NCBI GenBank assembly: GCA_965200035.1
Contig: OZ241334.1
Coordinates: 2,108,001-2,172,000, forward strand
Length of the DNA stretch: 64,000 nt
Direction of reading: 5' to 3'
Source: UBA1952 sp965200035
Lineage (GTDB): Bacteria > Bacteroidota > Bacteroidia > Chitinophagales > Chitinophagaceae
In this document: in pieces, positions 14,892 to 24,096 of the stretch
How the letters are laid out: each line of letters begins with the position of its first letter
How positions within the stretch are numbered: position 1 is the stretch's first letter
Made by a program: the position numbers and the translations under genes
Notes under the pieces: model-generated
Told to the model about the DNA's origin: nothing
Databases searched by the model: none
What the model saw: the letters and a program-made list of their open reading frames with translations, nothing else

Positions 14892-16874
14892 ATGCGGACC
14901 TATATTCTGTTTTTGCTTGTGCTCTTTTTAGCCGCACCCCTTTACGGGCAAATGAAAGACAGGCGCGCTGTCCTTGAAAATCACAGTGGCATCCAGCTTT
15001 CGGTCGGATCGGATGAGAAGCTCTGGCTGGTTAGCAAGACAGGCGAGATTTTCTATTGTAATCACGTCGACTCAACCTGGCACTGCCATCCAAACTTTAA
15101 GGATACAACCGACGGGTTTTCTATCGACAACCCACTCTTTGAACGGGTATCTTTCTTCAATAAAGACACAGCGATCATTACCGGATACATTTCCGCTACT
15201 CAGGGAAGTAGCGATAAGAACGGTTATTTTCTCACCACAGACGGCGGAATTACATGGCAGCGCCGGAACTATGGTGGCAACTCCTGGATTTACACTGCCT
15301 ACAACGACAAAAAAGGAAACGCTTGGTTGGGTGGACTTAATAAAGAAATCTACCGCACCAGCAGCTATGGGCTAGCCTGGAGAACAATAAAACTGCCGCT
15401 TGATAAATCAGACCGCATCTACCGCATCGATATGGCGGATGCCGCCCACGGCATTGCCGCGACCGACAGGGATGAGCTCATTGTCACAGAAGACGATTGG
15501 GCACATATCAAATATATCGAAACCCCGCACCAGCAAAAACGATACACTGACACCAGTAACGAAGGAATGCAGGACACCAAGATCGAGTCAATAATAGATT
15601 GGGGAAGCTACTACATGGTCCGCCAGCACGGACATACTTTCTTCACTCTCAAAAGCGCGATTCAATGGCAGGCTTTTCCGGTGAAGCTCACCTGCCTGAC
15701 GCGCGACTCTTTCTCAAAAAAGCTGTACGCGGTCAACGACAGCTTTTTTGTTGTTGCCTTCTCTGATCCTTCACATGTTGAAAAGCTCACCGGCGCAGCA
15801 CTTGAATCTTCTCCGCTCAGTTTGCAGGTTGTGAATGGTAATGTCTTCATTATGGATGCAGCTAACCGGATATACCGTTACTCACCGCAAGGGCGAAAGG
15901 TCAACTTACTCTATACGACTGACCATGAGATTCGGGATATGGACGTCACCACTAAGGGCAGGCGCCTGATCTGGGGCACCAAATCCGATGGACTATACAT
16001 TTCAGAAAAACACGGTGAGGGCTGGTATCGGGAAGCAAGTACCAATTTCTTCATCCGCGATCTAAAACTGCTTGACGATTCCACTGCAATCCTGTGGGAT
16101 GGTGTAGGATCGAACTATCGGTACAACTTACGTAACCATACCTACGCACCCTATCAACCGGCAGACCCGATCAAGAGCTTTCTTTCGTCACCTGTCATTA
16201 ACCTTTCTATTAACGCAGGCTCTTCTGGTTGCTTTCACAACTACAATAGCAATGTCACTTATTCGGGACGGCGCGGCGAGCCGCTGCGGATAAAAAGAAA
16301 CTTCGATGCGGATGGAAATGCCTTCGCTGGTTTCGAACATACCGTCAGCATCGATGGGCTTGATTGCTTGTTGTCTGGGATCAATGACCACATGAGTAAA
16401 GTGCCATGTTACCAAGACTTTGGCATAAGCGCAGAAGACCAACGGCGCTGCCTGGCGATTGCTTACCAAAATGACACTGAAATCCATTACGGATTTATCG
16501 GCCGGCCCAATGCGCCAGAAGCCTACTGCAGGGAAATCCTACCACGGCTTGATACTGTTTCTACAGCTACCATCAAGGCAATGCTAGATGAGAATGAAGG
16601 AATGACAAGCACTACCCGGTATTGGTTCAAAGTTCAGATAGTAAACAACGACCGAGACACGCTTTCCGTATACCGATATTTTTATGACCATGTGGGGCCT
16701 TCATTTCTACCTTGGCAGGTAAGCTGGAAAGGATTCCACTATACCTGCTACGACCTTGCGCTATCCCGCTTCTTCGATGCCTGTATCCCGAATAATTTCA
16801 TGGGGAAGGGACAGTTTGACAATAGCCAGATGCTGTACCATTTGGCGGGATACCTATACAGGCGAAAAAATTGA
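14892..16874 (+). CDS. Secreted Ycf48-like beta-propeller protein
   Basis: The 660-residue protein has a clear signal peptide (YILFLLVLFLAAPLYG, cleavage expected before QMKD). Residues about 25-400 contain repeated blades of the Ycf48/BNR sort: FFNKDTAIITGY, then TTDGGITWQRRNYGG, KKGNAWLGG, and DAAHGIAATDRDELIVTED. The C-terminal third has no recognisable domain and no type IX sorting tail, so it should stay periplasmic or membrane-associated. It is an unusual passenger for a defence island, and neighbours give no clue to its role. Confidence 0.65.
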   Translation: MRTYILFLLVLFLAAPLYGQMKDRRAVLENHSGIQLSVGSDEKLWLVSKTGEIFYCNHVDSTWHCHPNFKDTTDGFSIDNPLFERVSFFNKDTAIITGYISATQGSSDKNGYFLTTDGGITWQRRNYGGNSWIYTAYNDKKGNAWLGGLNKEIYRTSSYGLAWRTIKLPLDKSDRIYRIDMADAAHGIAATDRDELIVTEDDWAHIKYIETPHQQKRYTDTSNEGMQDTKIESIIDWGSYYMVRQHGHTFFTLKSAIQWQAFPVKLTCLTRDSFSKKLYAVNDSFFVVAFSDPSHVEKLTGAALESSPLSLQVVNGNVFIMDAANRIYRYSPQGRKVNLLYTTDHEIRDMDVTTKGRRLIWGTKSDGLYISEKHGEGWYREASTNFFIRDLKLLDDSTAILWDGVGSNYRYNLRNHTYAPYQPADPIKSFLSSPVINLSINAGSSGCFHNYNSNVTYSGRRGEPLRIKRNFDADGNAFAGFEHTVSIDGLDCLLSGINDHMSKVPCYQDFGISAEDQRRCLAIAYQNDTEIHYGFIGRPNAPEAYCREILPRLDTVSTATIKAMLDENEGMTSTTRYWFKVQIVNNDRDTLSVYRYFYDHVGPSFLPWQVSWKGFHYTCYDLALSRFFDACIPNNFMGKGQFDNSQMLYHLAGYLYRRKN

Positions 16875-17092
16875 ATTGGATTGGTGGTTACTTTTTTCAA
16901 GTGTAAACAGTACGGTCAGTTTCGGGCACTCGATTTTATACCCGATAAGGTATTAGTAGCAAATTAAGAATTGAATTATACCCTAACGGGTGCGGTTATA
17001 GATAATGACCAGGGCCGCTTGCATATCTAGACAATGAAAAGGTTTGCACAGGCCGCCATCAGAAACTTACCAGCTGCTTGAATTGTACAGCA

Positions 17093-18100
17093 TTATTGAC
17101 CCAGAAATGAATTCCGATGTGTCCGGTAAGTATGTAGATATCCACGTTTACTTTCTTCGCTCAAAAACGAGCGGGCAATGAGCGACTCCACTTCTGGCTG
17201 CTTTCCCATAAAAGGAGATAGAAGCTTATCAATCCTGCTTTCCATCACACCAATCCTGCGGCCAAACTCTTTAAAGTCTTCTGTACAGGCATGGCCACGT
17301 ATCCGCCACTTTTCACTGCGGAAATTATCTTCAAACAAACCGCCGTTCAACCCAAAGTCGGTATCATCTACATGCAGACGAGTGTTGACTAAATCATACG
17401 CCGGACTCAGTCGGTAATCGCCACTATCAGATTCAAGTAGCGAGAAGTTTTTGAGATGTGCATCGCCATTCGCGAACAGATAATTGAACACTACCAGCGC
17501 GAAATACTTTTCAATTTCTACCCGCCAGGCCGGCACATACTGTTGGATTAATTTACCGGCAGCCTCGTAGTTGTAATCGTACTTAAAGTCTGGCCCTGCA
17601 TTATAGCTCGTTCTGCCGGCCAGCGTGGCAAAATCTTCCTTGCCGCGCTTTTGCCCGTCTGCCTTCACGTCAAAGCGTTTAGTAATGTAGGCTGGAGTTC
17701 CATCCTTAAAAAATATCATCGCAGCCTCAGCAGTTTCTATTCCATATACCTGCGATGCTATCTGCATGGTCAAATGCTCATTGGCCGGTACCTGAGCTAC
17801 CTTCTTCAGATCTTGCGGAATAGGCTTCAATATATAGGTGCCTTGCTCGCCTTCTTCTGTCACCCGAAGCCCACGCTTATCTAAAACGAGACTAAGCTTT
17901 TCCTGAACGCCCGAGATAGAAATACGCTTGCGGTTCTGCATAAAAAGTTCCGCTACTGCTTCATTCTGCTGTGGCGGATCGTAAGGCAGGATATGGCTTA
18001 CCTTGCTGCCGCCGAACATGCGGCGCAGCACCCGTGGGCTATAAGTGCTGAACCCTTCGGCAAGCGAGCCTGGGCACCGTGTCAATTGGTGCGGGTTCAT
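17093..18100 (-). CDS. hipT: HipT-like serine/threonine kinase toxin
   Basis: This is a HipA-family kinase without the small N-terminal subdomain, which is encoded by the preceding gene. Motifs: the phosphorylatable loop ISISGVQEKLSLV with Ser61-Ile-Ser63, matching the SIS motif of E. coli HipT; ITKRFDV; catalytic NGDAHLKN (Asp213); metal-binding SPAYDLVNT (Asp236). HipA-type toxins phosphorylate aminoacyl-tRNA synthetases (HipA GltX, HipT TrpS) and so halt translation. Target here is unknown. It is 335 residues long and its start overlaps the stop of hipS by 4 bp. Third gene of a hipB-hipS-hipT operon. Confidence 0.85.
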   Translation of the reverse strand: MNPHQLTRCPGSLAEGFSTYSPRVLRRMFGGSKVSHILPYDPPQQNEAVAELFMQNRKRISISGVQEKLSLVLDKRGLRVTEEGEQGTYILKPIPQDLKKVAQVPANEHLTMQIASQVYGIETAEAAMIFFKDGTPAYITKRFDVKADGQKRGKEDFATLAGRTSYNAGPDFKYDYNYEAAGKLIQQYVPAWRVEIEKYFALVVFNYLFANGDAHLKNFSLLESDSGDYRLSPAYDLVNTRLHVDDTDFGLNGGLFEDNFRSEKWRIRGHACTEDFKEFGRRIGVMESRIDKLLSPFMGKQPEVESLIARSFLSEESKRGYLHTYRTHRNSFLGQ

Positions 18101-18423
18101 GACTCAATCGGTTTAACAGTTACTGCGCCGATGGTATCCCATTGGGCAGTGGCCATGAGTAGACCAAAGCTGTCTGCTTCATCTATCCTTAATTGTAGAC
18201 TTTGAAGGCGCTTGTTCACACCTTCACTAAGCATATTGAAGAAGAATGGGAATAAGTAGGTACTTTGGTACTCCTCCGCTCTCTTTGGCAGTGTAAGGCT
18301 AATGGATGGCAACGCAGCGTTGGCCAGATAAGCATCATGGTAGCGGAAGATGTAGCGCTCGCGGCTTTCCTCCGTAAGGACACCTGCTTCGATGCCATTG
18401 CGAAAGACGATAGCTTGTCTCAT
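18097..18423 (-). CDS. hipS: HipS-like small antitoxin (HipA N-terminal subdomain)
   Basis: The 108-residue protein corresponds to the N-terminal subdomain of HipA (couple_hipA): GVLTEESRERYIFRYHDAYL, SISLTLPKRAEEYQS, LFPFFFNMLSEG, and DSFGLLMATAQWDTIGAV. In tripartite HipBST systems this piece is a separate protein that neutralises the HipT kinase. It sits between hipB and hipT with 4-bp overlaps on each side. Confidence 0.84.
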   Translation of the reverse strand: MRQAIVFRNGIEAGVLTEESRERYIFRYHDAYLANAALPSISLTLPKRAEEYQSTYLFPFFFNMLSEGVNKRLQSLQLRIDEADSFGLLMATAQWDTIGAVTVKPIES

Positions 18424-18641
18424 GCGTTATGAGTGGTGCTTTTTATGTCAAGGCGCAGCTCCATACCTAAGACTTCAGTTATCTTCTCCAGTATTCTCAA
18501 AGTTGGATTGCCCTTTCCTTGTTCAAAGGCGCTAAGCCAGTTGACGCTCACACCTGACAACTCAGCTAAATGCGGTTGAGTGATCCGCAGGCTTTTTCGC
18601 TGCGCTTTAATGGCCTTACCCAAACGTTCAACTAACAGCAT
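18420..18641 (-). CDS. hipB: HipB-like HTH antitoxin/repressor
   Basis: The 73-residue protein is one Cro/CI HTH: LGKAIKAQRKSLRITQPHLA, ELSGVSVNWLSAFEQGKGNP, TLRILEKITEVLGMELRL. It is the first gene of the operon. By analogy with HipBST it represses the operon and augments HipS. Direct copies of AAATCACA on the minus strand upstream of its start (18645-18652, 18706-18713) are likely binding sites. Confidence 0.86.
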   Translation of the reverse strand: MLLVERLGKAIKAQRKSLRITQPHLAELSGVSVNWLSAFEQGKGNPTLRILEKITEVLGMELRLDIKSTTHNA

Positions 18642-18644
18642 ATT

Positions 18645-18713
18645 GTGATTTTAGGGCAAAAGTAGTTGAATCTCACATTGAAAAAGAAGAAAAAACACAG
18701 GATACTGTGATTT
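18645..18713 (-). promoter_or_regulatory. hipBST promoter and operator region
   Basis: On the minus strand a -7 element TACTTTTG (18664 to 18657) lies just upstream of the hipB start (18641), implying a very short leader. Two direct copies of AAATCACA flank it (18652 to 18645 and 18713 to 18706). A clear -33 box is not seen. Confidence 0.5.
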
Positions 18714-18736
18714 CCTTTCCTATAGTGGTGATGCAC

Positions 18737-20092
18737 TTAATATTGAACTAAGGAAGTCTTAGCCCTTGTAACAGCTGTATAAGACCACTTCATATCATGC
18801 GCTGTGCCCATTGCATTTACAAATACTTTGTCCCATTCACCGCCCTGCGCTTTATTGCAGGTAATTGAATGGCCGTAGTTGAGATGAATGGCTCCAACAT
18901 AGCGGTCATCTTCCGGATTGCCGCTTTCCTGGTAGCGACGATTTTTCTTGTTCCGCTCAAAGCGGATTGCTTTTTCTTGTTCGGAAGTAAGCAGGCCGTT
19001 CTCATTGTAAAGACAATTTAGGGATAAGTAGTCGTCAACCACTGCCTCTGTTCCGTCCATTTTACGGTAGCGCAATTTTACGGGCACGAATTGCAGGCCG
19101 GCTACTGTTTCTGTTTTATCCAAGCATACTTCTTCTACTGTAACATGATCGCCGTTATAAAGCATATGCCCATTTCTTGACCATGATTGCATCACAAGCA
19201 TTAAATCGCCTGCTTCAACTGACCTTACATTGCCGCCGAACAATTGCTTGCGCACCAGATCGTTGAAATAACGGTTTTGCCTGTGAGACCGGCCAATGGA
19301 AATGCAGTAGTCCGAACCTTTAGATTTAAAATCTGCCAGATAAAGGGGCACTGCATGAGGCAGGCTACCTGCGTGCGGAGCTTCAATAGATACCCTGCCG
19401 CCACTATCAATAGCCTCCCTTATCCGGGTGGCTGTTTTTAAAATGTAGCTACCGTCTTCTTGGCGCTTCACTTCGGTAAGTAGGTGGGAACTTCCCTGCC
19501 AGCCAAACTGAGTGCGGAGATAATCTGCCTGTAAGGCATAAGAATCCCGCTCACCTATTGGTGGCAGTTGGTTTCTGTCGCCAAGGAAAATTACCTTGTT
19601 GGCTGCATTGCCGCTTCTGATATACTGCAACAGATCTGTCAGCAAGGCACCGGGAGTCACAAACAGGCTCCCATCTTCGCGTTGCGGCAATGCGCCCACC
19701 ATTGAGGATTCATCAACGATAAAGATGGTCTGGGTTTCATCTTTCGCAGACTTGAGTGTGCAGTGTACGACGCCGGTCTCAGGGTTGGGCGCCGTATGAT
19801 AGATCATGGAATGCACCGTGCTGGCGTTCGCATCTGTCTTTCGGCCCAGGATGCGCGCCGCTCTGCCAGTAGGTGTAGCCATCTGGTAAGCGCAGCCCCT
19901 CGCGTTCAGGTAACTTATAAGGGCCGACATAATAGACGATTTGCCCGTACCCGCCGCGCCGCAAAGAATCAGGAAATCATCTTTGTTATCTTCCTTCACG
20001 AACTCGGCCATAGCAAGCAGGGAGGATTTCTGCTGGGCAGTTGGGCAATCGAAGTGGAGGCAATCGATGATGGAAATAGTAGCTGTTTTCAT
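18737..20092 (-). CDS. RecD/UvrD-like SF1 helicase
   Basis: The 451-residue ATPase has the SF1 helicase set: Walker A LCGAAGTGKSSIM (44-56), ATPTGRAARILG (motif Ia), IVDESSMVG (Walker B), VIFLGDRNQLPPIG (motif III), HLNYGHSITCNKAQGGEWD and YTAVTRAKTSLVQY (motifs V and VI). It resembles the ATPase core of RecD/TraA-like helicases without nuclease or relaxase domains. It lies downstream (65 bp) of the reverse-transcriptase pair on the same strand and could belong to that system or act alone in DNA repair. It stops straight after motif VI, as many short members do. Confidence 0.8.
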   Translation of the reverse strand: MKTATISIIDCLHFDCPTAQQKSSLLAMAEFVKEDNKDDFLILCGAAGTGKSSIMSALISYLNARGCAYQMATPTGRAARILGRKTDANASTVHSMIYHTAPNPETGVVHCTLKSAKDETQTIFIVDESSMVGALPQREDGSLFVTPGALLTDLLQYIRSGNAANKVIFLGDRNQLPPIGERDSYALQADYLRTQFGWQGSSHLLTEVKRQEDGSYILKTATRIREAIDSGGRVSIEAPHAGSLPHAVPLYLADFKSKGSDYCISIGRSHRQNRYFNDLVRKQLFGGNVRSVEAGDLMLVMQSWSRNGHMLYNGDHVTVEEVCLDKTETVAGLQFVPVKLRYRKMDGTEAVVDDYLSLNCLYNENGLLTSEQEKAIRFERNKKNRRYQESGNPEDDRYVGAIHLNYGHSITCNKAQGGEWDKVFVNAMGTAHDMKWSYTAVTRAKTSLVQY

Positions 20093-20157
20093 AGTGTGAT
20101 GTGTTTATGAAAACAAATGTGGGGTGGATGTGTCCAGTAGAAGTGGAAAGTTTGGAA

Positions 20158-21057
20158 TTACTTCAATTGATCACGAATTTGATTTAAGACGGATTCGTTT
20201 TTTGCGCCCAGCCGGTTTGTACTTGTATTTTTCTTGCTGGAACTGTCATATGGGAGGTTGCTCATTTGTAAATTAAGCAAACCGGTGTTCTGTTTAATTC
20301 CTCCTACAAACTCACCCAAGACCCCATAGAATTTTAAATAGTGGCCGGGTATATCCGCATTAATAGCATCAATCAATTTCTGTTGATTATTTGTTTGGAC
20401 GCTGCCTCGATGATTTTGGTTTCTTGTGACTGTAAGAAGTTCCAATAATTTTGATCTTTCCTCAAATAATGGTTGTGAAACATCCGCATTATATGTACAG
20501 AAATAGAGTACAGCTCTAATTTTTTCAATTGTGCTAAATTGTGGGGTATTCCACTCGAGAAGATTGCCTTTTAAGTCGCGCTCAAATAATCTGATAATAG
20601 ACAAGATATTTTTTCCTTGTCTATCTTTTCTGCCGCCGACTTGCCATGCTGTAAAGGCTGGTTTATCCCAAAAATCCTTTAGAGCATTCTGTACTCGCAT
20701 ACTATTAAATAAATAGTTTGTTAGATTTTCCACCTGTTGAAACATATGTAGAGAAAAATTTTGAAAATTATCTCTCTTTCGCTCATGTTCCATTTGCCCA
20801 AAGTCTTCCACCAAGGACTGCTGAATGCTTGGAATATTTATCCCTGAATAAAATTCTGTTGCTTGTCTGTAACTTACTGTTTCAATACAGTGACGGTCAA
20901 TCTTTTGTATAAGTGAATATGCCCCTACGTTAGGCATACTAATATGCTTATTTAAGATCGCAGCGATATCTTCTAATGCCCACTCTGTTCCAGGACTTGA
21001 GAGAAGTTCATCAAGCAACCGAATTAGGTACTTCTCATTTTCTCTAGTTGTCTGCAT
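20158..21057 (-). CDS. Unknown partner protein of the reverse transcriptase
   Basis: The 299-residue protein overlaps the end of the RT gene by 14 bp, so it is almost surely co-expressed with it. I do not recognise the family. It is mostly helical by appearance, with no signal or membrane segment. Residues around 220-235 read TVTRNQNHRGSV; this is one residue short of a canonical HEPN Rx4-6H site, so a HEPN RNase is only a weak possibility. In retron and other RT defence systems the linked gene is usually the effector, which is the working hypothesis. Confidence 0.6.
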   Translation of the reverse strand: MQTTRENEKYLIRLLDELLSSPGTEWALEDIAAILNKHISMPNVGAYSLIQKIDRHCIETVSYRQATEFYSGINIPSIQQSLVEDFGQMEHERKRDNFQNFSLHMFQQVENLTNYLFNSMRVQNALKDFWDKPAFTAWQVGGRKDRQGKNILSIIRLFERDLKGNLLEWNTPQFSTIEKIRAVLYFCTYNADVSQPLFEERSKLLELLTVTRNQNHRGSVQTNNQQKLIDAINADIPGHYLKFYGVLGEFVGGIKQNTGLLNLQMSNLPYDSSSKKNTSTNRLGAKNESVLNQIRDQLK

Positions 21058-22615
21058 TCCTGTCTTTTAGAGTTTTGTTGAATGCTAATACGGCATCATC
21101 TATCCCTTGGGTAGCTAGTATGTCCAATATTTTACTTAACGTAGGGTTAGTAGAAGATAGCGGATGCTCAATATTCATATCTTCAATAGGTGAATGAAAT
21201 AACTTTTGCGTTTCATTAATCGAAACTATAGCGTCTGGTGATTTTACATCTAAATTAGTTGGTGTGCTGTTTATTCCATGCGCCCGCAACTTAACGAACT
21301 TGCCAGAATCCTCTAACACATCCAAGACGCCGTTTGCAGCAGCTTCCAGCATTGCCCTCTTAGCATTGGACAAAATAAAATCCCGGTCATTGCGCTCGAT
21401 GCCCTGCCGCTTTAGTTCCTTAGCATTAAGCTTCAGCTCATTCATAGCAGCTTGAATGGCGCTATCCTTTTGTAAGAGTATATCCAGCCTTGCCTGCAGT
21501 TGTAGATAGGTATTATTACCCGCACCCTTCACCATTTTAAGATAAAGCAGCTTACCGCTGATTACATTACCGATATGAGGGGCCGCGCTACGTCCGCGAC
21601 CTTTGCCTGTATCGTAATAATCTTTCAGGAAGTAAGCTTGCGCTTTTACAATCCCATACTTCTCCCATAAGTATAGCCATCTGCGCACCTGCTTAATGTA
21701 GCGCACCGGAACGTTAGGCTGTTCATTCACCGTCAGGCCCGTTACCTGCTGCCGGAACTCCCGGGTTTGCAGGCGCGTCTTGTCCTTATTGATTACAAAA
21801 TTCTGATCTGCAATTATACTGCGCAGCTTTTTGATAAAATCCCTGTCTTCATCATAAACATACTTGTCCGAAGAGAAAGTAATGTCATCTGCATATCTCG
21901 AGTAGCGCATGTTGTGTTGCTTTGCCAGCATGGCTAGTTTGCGATCCAGCCGCTCGCAAATAATGTTGGTCAGCGTAGGAGAGGTAGGTGCGCCTTGAGG
22001 AAGGACATTGCAGGTGGTTTTTCCGGTCTTTTCATCCTCAACGCCGAATCTAATCGTACCATCTTCTATTCGCCCAGTGGCATCTATAGTGTGGCAACAG
22101 AGTCCGGCAATGACATTGGCGATTTTTTGGCGGGAAGTTCCTTTCAAGAGATTAAAGGGCGGCGTTTGCAGCCTCGCCCATACGCGTGCCTGGTCTATAC
22201 TCGGAAAAAAATCTTTCAGGTCAATATTGTAAACGAATGCCTGTCCTGTATGAAGTCGTGCGCCGTCAACAATGGACTTTCTAGGTACAAAACCTACTGC
22301 CGCTACGTGAGGCTGATAAACCTCTTGAAGTATCACGTTAAGGCACGTCTGGATCATTTTTAATCCTCTTACCGGCGCGTGAATGGTACGAAGCTTTCCT
22401 GACCTCTTTTTAATCTGGAATTGTAAGTAGCGCTTGTGAGCCACTTTGTTATCTGGAAACACATATCGGTAAATCTGGCGAAGGGTGAACGGCCGTGCAT
22501 TTTCACCATACTTAAAGATCTTTACCTCGTTGAGCAGCCGCAAAAAATCATTAACCTCTTCCATTTGCTGGAAGCTGTTTCGTATGCGTAAAATCTGCGC
22601 GGCCTGGAGTTTCAT
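21044..22615 (-). CDS. Retron-type reverse transcriptase
   Basis: The RT domain covers about residues 60-340: VYNIDLKDFFPSI (catalytic Asp132), NVLPQGAPTSPTLTNIIC (205-222), RYADDITFS (YADD 241-244), then VTGLTVN (291-297), the VTG motif typical of retron RTs. At 523 residues it is longer than most retron RTs; the extra C-terminal about 170 residues (with NAKELKRQGIERNDRDFILS) have no family I recognise and might be part of the effector interface. It is followed by a 14-bp overlapping partner gene. Upstream of its start (22785-22954) is a dense hairpin cluster that may be the template RNA. Confidence 0.87.
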   Translation of the reverse strand: MKLQAAQILRIRNSFQQMEEVNDFLRLLNEVKIFKYGENARPFTLRQIYRYVFPDNKVAHKRYLQFQIKKRSGKLRTIHAPVRGLKMIQTCLNVILQEVYQPHVAAVGFVPRKSIVDGARLHTGQAFVYNIDLKDFFPSIDQARVWARLQTPPFNLLKGTSRQKIANVIAGLCCHTIDATGRIEDGTIRFGVEDEKTGKTTCNVLPQGAPTSPTLTNIICERLDRKLAMLAKQHNMRYSRYADDITFSSDKYVYDEDRDFIKKLRSIIADQNFVINKDKTRLQTREFRQQVTGLTVNEQPNVPVRYIKQVRRWLYLWEKYGIVKAQAYFLKDYYDTGKGRGRSAAPHIGNVISGKLLYLKMVKGAGNNTYLQLQARLDILLQKDSAIQAAMNELKLNAKELKRQGIERNDRDFILSNAKRAMLEAAANGVLDVLEDSGKFVKLRAHGINSTPTNLDVKSPDAIVSINETQKLFHSPIEDMNIEHPLSSTNPTLSKILDILATQGIDDAVLAFNKTLKDRNADN

Positions 22616-22784
22616 AATGATTGAAGTAAAGCAATTGAATGCCCGGCAGGATACTCTTTGTCTCTCAATATATTAAATGCATAATGAGAAAATAGAAATA
22701 ATAAATTAATATTAAATCCAAATAATAAAAATTGAACTTCTTTAATATCGCCATACAACGACGATAAAACTAACATTCAATATT

Positions 22785-22954
22785 GGCACAAGTGCCGGAC
22801 CAACCGGTAATTGAAAGTGCACCACTGCACCTTCCAGTTGTCTATGCCAGAATCACTGTATTGCTACAGCAAAACCGGCGGTTCAATATCTTACTGCCGG
22901 ACATTCAAAGAACTTTAGCAAAGGAAGTACCAACGTGTCCATTCTATCTGGACA
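22785..22954 (-). ncRNA. Candidate retron-like structured RNA (msr/msd) or structured region
   Basis: Five short inverted repeats lie within 170 bp: GGCAC/GTGCC (22785-22796); GAAAGTGCA/TGCACCTTC with one mismatch (22813-22834); CTGTA/TACAG (22856-22869); CCGGCGGT/ACTGCCGG (22875-22900); TGTCCA/TGGACA (22936-22954). They sit directly upstream of the RT gene, as retron msr stem-loops do, and the strand is assumed to be that of the RT. I could not find the outer a1/a2 pairing or a conserved priming G, and the same bases also hold a weak 67-codon plus-strand frame, so this remains a candidate. Confidence 0.4.
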
Positions 22955-23006
22955 GGTTTGCTGTTATTTGCGTCAATAATCCTTAATCCGTTAAAAGTAC
23001 AACCTC

Positions 23007-24014
23007 ATGGCTAAAAACAAACTTGCTTATATCCGTTACCGCGCGCTCGATAAATGTTTCAATAACCGCAAGGTGAAGTACACTAGCACGCTCTTAATGG
23101 AACAGGTTAATAAAGCGCTTGAAGCTTATGACCCGCAAACAAAAGGCATCGGAAGATCACAGTTTTACAAAGACATTGAATATATGGAGAGCAGTGATGG
23201 GTGGAACATAGAATTAGATAGATACCGCGATGGTGGTAAGGAAGTTTATTATCGCTACGCTGAAGAGGGATTTTCTATTCATAAAATGCCGCTCAATGAG
23301 CTGGAGATAACGCAGCTGAAAGAAGCACTCAATGTGCTCAAACAATTCAAAGGCATGCCTCAATTTGAGTGGATGGAAGAAGTAACTGCCAAGCTACAAC
23401 AAGGCATTAAGCCGGAAGAAACGACCCCGATCATTGCCTTCGATGCTAACCAATACCTGAAAGGAATAGAGTGGCTGGGTATAATATATAATGCCATCCA
23501 ATATAGGAAGCCTGTGTGCATTACCTATAAGGATTTTAAAGCGCCTGCACCCTATGAAGTTATATTTCATCCTTACTACCTAAATCAATACAATAACCGT
23601 TGGTTTGCCTTCGGCTGTAATCCCAGGTTTGAATCCAGTGTCTCTACAATCGCCCTTGATAGGATAGAGGACATTCGTGAAGTATCAACACCCTACCAAA
23701 GCAATGAGCATATTGATTTCGAAGAATATTTTGATGATGTAATTGGGGTGACGAAGCCAAATGGAGAAGTGGTTCAACACATCGAAATACTTATTGCGCC
23801 TGAGCGGGCAGGTTATGTTCTTACTAAACCTATTCATGGATCTCAAAAGGCAAAAATGACGGAAGAAGGTCTGTACATTTCTCTGGATGTAATTATCAAT
23901 AACGAGCTCATCCAGGTTCTGCTCTCCTATGGGCATCAAGTTAAAGTGCTTTCACCTGCGCACTTACAGCAGAAGATAAGAATGTCACTGGCAGATGCGT
24001 TAGCTCAATATTAA
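23007..24014 (+). CDS. WYL-domain transcriptional regulator
   Basis: The N-terminal about 90 residues form a winged-helix type DNA-binding part (ALDKCFNNRKVKYTSTLLME, RSQFYKDIEYME). Residues about 145-230 are a WYL domain: IIYNAIQYRKPVCITYKDF, HPYYLNQYNNRWFAFGCN. A C-terminal WCX-like part follows. WYL regulators often sense nucleic-acid ligands and control defence genes. The gene is divergent from the RT system and 82 bp upstream of the unknown gene at 24097; either could be its target. Confidence 0.88.
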   Translation: MAKNKLAYIRYRALDKCFNNRKVKYTSTLLMEQVNKALEAYDPQTKGIGRSQFYKDIEYMESSDGWNIELDRYRDGGKEVYYRYAEEGFSIHKMPLNELEITQLKEALNVLKQFKGMPQFEWMEEVTAKLQQGIKPEETTPIIAFDANQYLKGIEWLGIIYNAIQYRKPVCITYKDFKAPAPYEVIFHPYYLNQYNNRWFAFGCNPRFESSVSTIALDRIEDIREVSTPYQSNEHIDFEEYFDDVIGVTKPNGEVVQHIEILIAPERAGYVLTKPIHGSQKAKMTEEGLYISLDVIINNELIQVLLSYGHQVKVLSPAHLQQKIRMSLADALAQY

Positions 24015-24096
24015 CACCGCTCTAGGGCAATCTATTCTATTAATTATCTGGTTCGTAGCATCATAGAAAGCGCAGCGATTTTAAACTCAATTTCCA

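Noticed and set aside
16938..16991. Inverted repeats (ATACC/GGTAT and ACCC/GGGT) after the propeller gene as hip operators
   Set aside because: They lie at the 3' end of the hip operon, far from its promoter, and are short; they may only be a weak bidirectional terminator region.
20158..21057. HEPN RNase motif (RNQNH) in the RT partner
   Set aside because: The spacing between Arg and His is one residue short of the usual pattern and no second supporting motif is seen.
22783..22986. 67-codon TTG-start frame upstream of the WYL gene
   Set aside because: No family, weak start, and it coincides with the hairpin cluster upstream of the RT. It could be real but I cannot support it.
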